Assembly: GCA_963703175.1 (NCBI GenBank)
Contig: OY969794.1
Span: forward strand, 1,302,001 to 1,366,000
Direction of reading: 5' to 3'
Origin: VRUE01 sp963703175
Lineage (GTDB): Bacteria; Actinomycetota; Thermoleophilia; Solirubrobacterales; 70-9
Length of the DNA: 64,000 bases
In this document: one piece after another, positions 59,398 through 64,000 of the stretch
How positions within the stretch are numbered: the stretch's first letter is position 1
How the letters are laid out: each line of letters starts with the position of its first letter
Made by a program: the position numbers and the translations under genes
Notes under the pieces: model-generated
What the model was told of the DNA's origin: nothing
The model's input: the letters and a program-made list of their open reading frames with translations, nothing else
Database searches by the model: none

Positions 59398-60794
59398 GGT
59401 CCGGGGGGGGCGTCGGCCGGGTTGCATTCGGATTGATTTACGCCGGAACCGGCAAAGGGCGGATTAGTGAAGGGATTGGAGCCGTCCGTCGCGGATTGGG
59501 TGCCGCCTCCGGGGCAGGAACGGCGGACAGCGGCCGAGCTACCAAAGGCTTTGTACTGTTCGCTCGGCGTGATCGGTTTGAGTTCGCCGCTGCTGCTGCG
59601 CTGGAAGAGGTTGAGCGCGAGCTGGGCGCGAGCGTAGTGGCCGTTTCCGTCGTAGTAGCCGCTGATTTGGCCGAGCTTGCCGAAGCCGTTGAGAATGTCG
59701 GGCGTGTAGGTACGGGCGAAGTTGAGCGTCGGTTGGAAGGCTTCGATTCCCTGTTCGGCATGGGGGAAAGCCCTGGAAGCCCGCTGCTGCACTTCGGGCA
59801 GGAAGCTGAGCAGTTCAGCAGTGTCATTGGCAAAGCCCGGGCGGCTCGTGCTGAGGCGGAAGTTCTTGAAGACCGGCACCGCTTTGGAGAGCACCGGCCG
59901 CAGTTCGCTGAGGAAAGGCGCCAGGTTCTTCGTCGCTGGCTTCGCCGTTTCGACCAGCGGATCGAGGTCGTCGAGCGCGGCGCGCAGGTTGACAAAGGTG
60001 GTGTTGGCCTGGCGCATGAACGGCGGCAACACCCGCAGGGTCTGGTCGAGCGCCTGGTTTTGGCTGGCGATTGCGCCAAAAGCGGTGCTGGCGTGGGAAA
60101 TCGCGCTGGAGAGCTCGTTGCCGCGCTGGGCAACGGCGGTGGAGAGCTTGCTGGAGCTGACGATGAAGCGCTCGAGCAGGTTCTGGTCTGCATTCAGTTC
60201 GCCGACGAAGGCGGTGGTTCGGTTCAGCGCCGGGCCGAAGTACTTGAACGTCTGGTTGGCCTGCTTGCCCCGGTTGGAGAACTGTTCCGCATTGCCACGC
60301 ACGAACTGGCCGAGAGCGCGCCGCACCGGCGTTGGAAAGGTGTTGAGGAACTGGTCGAGGTCGACCTCGGTCGTAGTGGAGCCAAGGTCGAGCGTGTCGC
60401 CGTCGTCAAGCGCCGGAGCGCTGTTGGGGCCGGGGCTGATCGAGATGTAGTGGTTGGCGACGCCGGAAAGCGAGGTTGCGCGAATAACCGCGGTCGAGCC
60501 CTCGTGCAGCTGCTGGTCAACGCTGACTTCAATTTCGGCCAAGTTGTCGTCGGTAAGGCCGATGCTTTCGACCGAGCCAACCGCTTGGCCGCCGATCAAC
60601 ACTTGGTTATCAGGCACGAGCTGCGCGGCATTCTGGAAGACGAGCTTGTACTTGTGGCTTCCGTCACCACCGAAGAGGACGACGGCAAGGGCGATAACGA
60701 CGATCGCAAGGCCCACAATGGCCGCAATCCGCGCGGGGGTAACTCCCCGGGCTTTCGCCGGGCCTTTCTCCTCGCCTAAGGGATTAGAAGCCAC
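59394..60794 (-). CDS. Mce/MlaD-family protein, first of operon
   Basis: The 466-residue protein has a helix (IAAIVGLAIVVIALAVVLF), an MlaD domain (YKLVFQNAAQLVPDNQVLIGGQAVGSV, TAVIRATSLSGVANHYISISPG) and a helical domain. Its C-terminal GYYDGNGHYARAQLALN motif is typical of Mce proteins. The GTG start has no close ribosome site; GGAGG lies about 18 bases upstream. A 140-base gap separates it from the MMPL gene; no clear promoter was seen there. Confidence 0.83.
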   Translation of the reverse strand: MASNPLGEEKGPAKARGVTPARIAAIVGLAIVVIALAVVLFGGDGSHKYKLVFQNAAQLVPDNQVLIGGQAVGSVESIGLTDDNLAEIEVSVDQQLHEGSTAVIRATSLSGVANHYISISPGPNSAPALDDGDTLDLGSTTTEVDLDQFLNTFPTPVRRALGQFVRGNAEQFSNRGKQANQTFKYFGPALNRTTAFVGELNADQNLLERFIVSSSKLSTAVAQRGNELSSAISHASTAFGAIASQNQALDQTLRVLPPFMRQANTTFVNLRAALDDLDPLVETAKPATKNLAPFLSELRPVLSKAVPVFKNFRLSTSRPGFANDTAELLSFLPEVQQRASRAFPHAEQGIEAFQPTLNFARTYTPDILNGFGKLGQISGYYDGNGHYARAQLALNLFQRSSSGELKPITPSEQYKAFGSSAAVRRSCPGGGTQSATDGSNPFTNPPFAGSGVNQSECNPADAPPGP

Positions 60795-60934
60795 GGATCG
60801 TCGCTTGCGGTTCCTCCGCCTCCATACAGAGGAACAAGCCGCCGAATCGTATCCGAGCGACCAGCCGCCACGCGTGCGGCCGTGCCTGGCTTAACTCGAA
60901 GTCAACGCGCTGCATGGTCGCCCATACGCGCCAT

Positions 60935-63900
60935 TTAAACGTTGAGCCGCGGTAGCACTCGCTCCAAGGACCGTGGCAACCACCAAACCCGGTCGCCCAG
61001 CAAGAGCATCAGCGCGGGCAAGAGGACGATGCGGACCACAGTGGCATCGAGCAGGACCGCCACCGTTAAGCCGACGCCGAGCTGGCTAATGGTTGCGATC
61101 GAGGCGCCGGCGAAGGCAACGAAGACCGCCATCATGATCGCCGCGGCGCCGGTAATCACCCGAGCGGTCCGTTCCAGCCCGAACTCGATTGCGGCCGCAT
61201 TGTCCCCCTCACGGTCATAGTGCTCCCGCATTCGCACCAGGAGGAAGACGGCGTAGTCGATTGAGAGACCGAAGACGACGCCGAAAATCGCCGTTGCCCC
61301 TACCGCATCAACGTAGCTGTGCCCCCCTAACGGCCAGCTCTCAGGTAAATGGAACAACAGCGTGAGAATGCCAAAGGCAACGCCAACGGTGGCCAAGTTG
61401 AGGCCTACCGCGATCGCCGCCAAGGGCAGTGCCCGAAGGACGAGAACAAGAACGAGGAAGGTGGCGAGCGTGATCGCGGCAATCACGAAGGGGAAGCGCT
61501 CGCGGGTGACCCGACTGTAGTCGTTGAGCTGGGCGGGCCCGCCGGCGACGCCGGTTTGGAGTCCCGCTTCCTTGCCCAATTCATCGGCCTCGACCTGGAG
61601 CCGCTTGTTGAGCGCGATCGAGCCGGGCGAATTAAAGGTGTAGCGGGAGATCACCAGAATTGCGGCGGCCTGACCGCCGCCGTTTAGGTCGATCGCTTCC
61701 GCGGCGCGCTCGCGGGTCCGCGGCTGTGCCCCGTCGAGGGCTGAAAGGACAAAGAAGCCGGAGTCGAACAGGCCGGGAGTGGCCCGCTGGACGCGCTGGG
61801 CTTGGCGTTTCAGGGAGGCAGAGCTCGACAGCACCTGGACGGTGGCGCCCCGCAAGCCCGTTTGCAGCGGACGGGAAGCGCTGTAACCCAGCGCGAGTTT
61901 TTCTTCAAGTGCCGCTGCCCCGTCGCCCAGCCGCACGATTCCACCGGCCAGCGCGGTGGCACCCGCGGCGAGGCGGGCGACGCCGCTTTCCAAGCCGCCT
62001 GCCGCGCGGGCAAGCCGGGCGGAGCCATGGGCAAGTTTTTTGCCCGCCCCTTCTAGTTTCTGTAGACCTTCGGAGAGCAGGGTCGCGCCTTTGCTGATCC
62101 GCTTGATCAGCACGACCCCCGAGACCAGCCAATCGGTGACCTGCTTGGCTTCTTCGGCGTCTTCGACCAGCCTCAACTCCAATGCACCGAGTTCGGTTGG
62201 CAGCCCGGCGTAGTTCGGCGCGTAGGCAGCGCCGCTGACGGGGTCGGTGCCACTAATCGCAGCCAGAGCGTGGCGAACCGCGTCCAGCGCCGCGTTGTAG
62301 TTGAGGTCGGACTTGCCGGTCGTCATCCCTTCGAGCTGACCAAGTGCAGCTTTCAGCTGCACTTCGGCGTCTTCGGCCGGCGGCTGCAGTCGTGGCACCG
62401 TTTGTTTCGACTCTTCATTGAGCGACTTCTGCAGGTGGCGCGAGCGCCTCAGCGCGTTGTGGCGCAGGTTGGGACCCAGGCTCTGCAGAGCGAACTTCAG
62501 GTTTAGCCCGGCAAGCGCAACTCGGTGCTGGGCACCGGCGAGCTGGCGCGTGCCCTGGGCGAAGACGCGCAGTGCAGCTACTGCCCGTTCGCTACCGGCG
62601 CCAGCCTGCGATAGGCCGGAGGCGAGCGCCTGCGCCCCCGTGGCGGCCTTGCCAGATCCCTCGGCCAGCAAGCCGGCGCCGTAGCTCGCCTTCGAGACCC
62701 CGCTCCGCAGCAGGGCGACACCCGCAGCAGCCCGACCAAGGTTGCGACCCAATCGGCTCAACTGGGCCAATGGCCCAGTTTTCCCGCCGGTCGCAAACAA
62801 CGCGCCGGCCTGGCGCAGCGGGGCCACCGCGCGCGAAACTTGCGCCGGACCGACCACCGCTTGAACTCCCGGCTGAGCAGCAATCCGGTGTTGCCAGCGA
62901 CTCAGCGACGCCAGCCGCCGTGGTTCGGTAACCGTGCCCCGATCGGCGGTGGCCACGATCACAAAGGGTGCGTCGTACCCCGGGCCAATCGATCGCTCGA
63001 TCAGTTCGAAATCCTGCCGGATCGGATCGTCGTGGGCAAGCTGCGTCTGGCTTGGCGGGCCGGTCTTCAATCCGAGCGCAGGGGCGGCAAGCAACAGCAC
63101 AACCGCCCCGATCGCGATCGCTACCGGCGCGGGGCGGCGCAAGGCGGCGCTTACCAACGTCATCAAACGGGAGCGGCCTTCGCCCGGCACTGGACCGATG
63201 CGCCAACGATCAACGTTGGGCCCAACCAAGGTGAGCACAGCGGGTCCGGCGATAACTGCAACGAGGACACTGAGCCCGACGACGAGGAACAGGGTCGCCG
63301 CAAGCGAACCGAGCAACGAGCCGGGGACGATGAAAAACCCCACCAGCATCGAGAGCATTAGCGTGCTGCCGGCGAAGACCGTGGTTCGTCCGGCGGTCCG
63401 CCGCGTGACGCGAGCGGCCTCCTGCGGCGAAGCGCCGGCCGCAAGCTCTTCGCGAAAGCGAGAGACCAGCAGCAACGCGTAATCGACGCCAAGCGCCAGC
63501 CCCATCATCGTGCAGACCGTGAGGGCGAAGGCATCGACGCTAAACCAGTTGGTCAGAATCGAGAGCAGGCCGCGTGAGCTGATTACGGTCACCGCACCAA
63601 AGACGAGGGGGATCGTGGCGGCGACGGGCGAGCGGAAAACGAGCAACAGGACGATCAGCAGGATTGGCAGGGCGATTAACTCACCGCGCTCGGTGGCAGT
63701 AATTGAGTCGTCCTGGATCGCCCGCGAGAGCGTCGCGTAGCCAGTCTGGGTCGACCGCACCGGCAGGCGGACGTTGGCCGCGAGGATTTCGTTCAGTTCC
63801 GGGACCGTCTCGTTGACTGCCTCGTCGATACCAACGTGGAAATCGGCAATGACGATCGCGCGGCGTGGACTGGGACGGAGGCGCTGCACCGCCCCCAGGT

Positions 63901-64000
63901 CCCAGGGCGAAAGCGTCGTCACGGCAGGATTACGCCGTAAGACACGGATCAGTCGCGGGCCTTGGCGGTCGAGTTCCCTTGCCGGGCCACGCAGGAGGAT
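60935..64000 (-). CDS. MMPL/RND-family transporter (partial, N-terminus outside window)
   Basis: The frame is open to the right edge: codons before GTG 63922 read LLRGPARELDRQGPRLIRVL with RRNPAVTTLSPWD, a normal MMPL periplasmic start, so the real N-terminus lies outside. The protein has two sets of membrane helices with duplicated motifs (GLALGVDYALLLVSRFREEL and FGLSIDYAVFLLVRMREHYD) and long periplasmic segments with repeated small-residue helices (GAGLLAEGSGKAATGAQALA). MMPL proteins export lipids or glycolipids. Same strand as the mce genes and directly upstream, so a joint envelope-lipid role is likely. Confidence 0.88.
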   Translation of the reverse strand: MLLRGPARELDRQGPRLIRVLRRNPAVTTLSPWDLGAVQRLRPSPRRAIVIADFHVGIDEAVNETVPELNEILAANVRLPVRSTQTGYATLSRAIQDDSITATERGELIALPILLIVLLLVFRSPVAATIPLVFGAVTVISSRGLLSILTNWFSVDAFALTVCTMMGLALGVDYALLLVSRFREELAAGASPQEAARVTRRTAGRTTVFAGSTLMLSMLVGFFIVPGSLLGSLAATLFLVVGLSVLVAVIAGPAVLTLVGPNVDRWRIGPVPGEGRSRLMTLVSAALRRPAPVAIAIGAVVLLLAAPALGLKTGPPSQTQLAHDDPIRQDFELIERSIGPGYDAPFVIVATADRGTVTEPRRLASLSRWQHRIAAQPGVQAVVGPAQVSRAVAPLRQAGALFATGGKTGPLAQLSRLGRNLGRAAAGVALLRSGVSKASYGAGLLAEGSGKAATGAQALASGLSQAGAGSERAVAALRVFAQGTRQLAGAQHRVALAGLNLKFALQSLGPNLRHNALRRSRHLQKSLNEESKQTVPRLQPPAEDAEVQLKAALGQLEGMTTGKSDLNYNAALDAVRHALAAISGTDPVSGAAYAPNYAGLPTELGALELRLVEDAEEAKQVTDWLVSGVVLIKRISKGATLLSEGLQKLEGAGKKLAHGSARLARAAGGLESGVARLAAGATALAGGIVRLGDGAAALEEKLALGYSASRPLQTGLRGATVQVLSSSASLKRQAQRVQRATPGLFDSGFFVLSALDGAQPRTRERAAEAIDLNGGGQAAAILVISRYTFNSPGSIALNKRLQVEADELGKEAGLQTGVAGGPAQLNDYSRVTRERFPFVIAAITLATFLVLVLVLRALPLAAIAVGLNLATVGVAFGILTLLFHLPESWPLGGHSYVDAVGATAIFGVVFGLSIDYAVFLLVRMREHYDREGDNAAAIEFGLERTARVITGAAAIMMAVFVAFAGASIATISQLGVGLTVAVLLDATVVRIVLLPALMLLLGDRVWWLPRSLERVLPRLNV

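Noticed and set aside
59433..60779. A 448-codon plus-strand frame
   Set aside because: Antisense shadow of the first mce gene; composition dominated by Val/Arg/Gly with no domain pattern.
1..64000. CRISPR arrays, rRNA genes, prophage structural genes
   Set aside because: None were seen: no regularly spaced repeats, no rRNA-like sequence and no capsid or tail proteins.

Overview
The window comes from a GC-rich actinobacterium. The best fit is class Thermoleophilia (Solirubrobacterales-like). This is inferred from the very large secreted NHL/beta-propeller proteins, the winged-helix regulators, a long mce operon, frequent GTG/TTG starts and many apparently leaderless genes. No rRNA or other phylogenetic marker is present to prove it.

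Region 1 (1 to about 19.4 kb) is the right part of an integrated conjugative element. A minus-strand operon (10908 down past base 1) encodes the transfer apparatus: TcpC-like, pilin-like/TcpD-like, TcpE-like, VirB4 ATPase, VirB6/TrbL-like, a second VirB8/TcpC-like protein, a peptidoglycan hydrolase, an overlooked 53-residue membrane protein, a VirD4/TraG coupling ATPase and a replication-relaxation protein cut by the window edge. Nearly all neighbours overlap by 1 to 4 bases. Upstream, a second minus-strand operon encodes an ECF-like sigma factor with a membrane-associated C-terminal extension, two secreted proteins and an ArsR-type regulator. Two near-identical ECF-style promoters (GGGAC, 17 bases, CGTCAA) lie before the sigma operon and before the ArsR gene, which suggests a self-activating circuit. 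The accessory end (15.2 to 19.4 kb) has winged-helix regulators, decayed gene pieces, a possible toxin-antitoxin-like pair and a tRNA-Arg(CCU). It ends in a 42-base 3' half of another tRNA-Arg(CCU), probably the attachment-site duplicate. A degenerate IS481-family element with a 15-base target duplication has landed exactly there.

Region 2 (20.6 to 52 kb) looks chromosomal. It holds two giant secreted proteins, pyrE, an L,D-transpeptidase, a candidate small RNA with its own promoter and terminator, a CPBP protease, an MscS-like protein, a class A penicillin-binding protein, an MptB-like mannosyltransferase, a flippase-like membrane protein, thiL, a small FlgM-like gene, a response regulator/histidine kinase/HtrA operon, two trehalose synthesis genes (treT-like, otsA), the classic rpsF-ssb-rpsR-rplI-dnaB cluster with a DnaC-like loader, purA and a TetR regulator. 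Long inverted repeats sit just after several stop codons, and one lies inside a reading frame.

Region 3 (52 to 64 kb) is a minus-strand lipid-transport locus: an MMPL/RND transporter (cut by the right edge) followed by six overlapping Mce/MlaD substrate-binding genes. No YrbE permease or Mla ATPase gene is inside the window. A secreted-protein gene and its decayed tandem copy separate the mce operon from the TetR gene.
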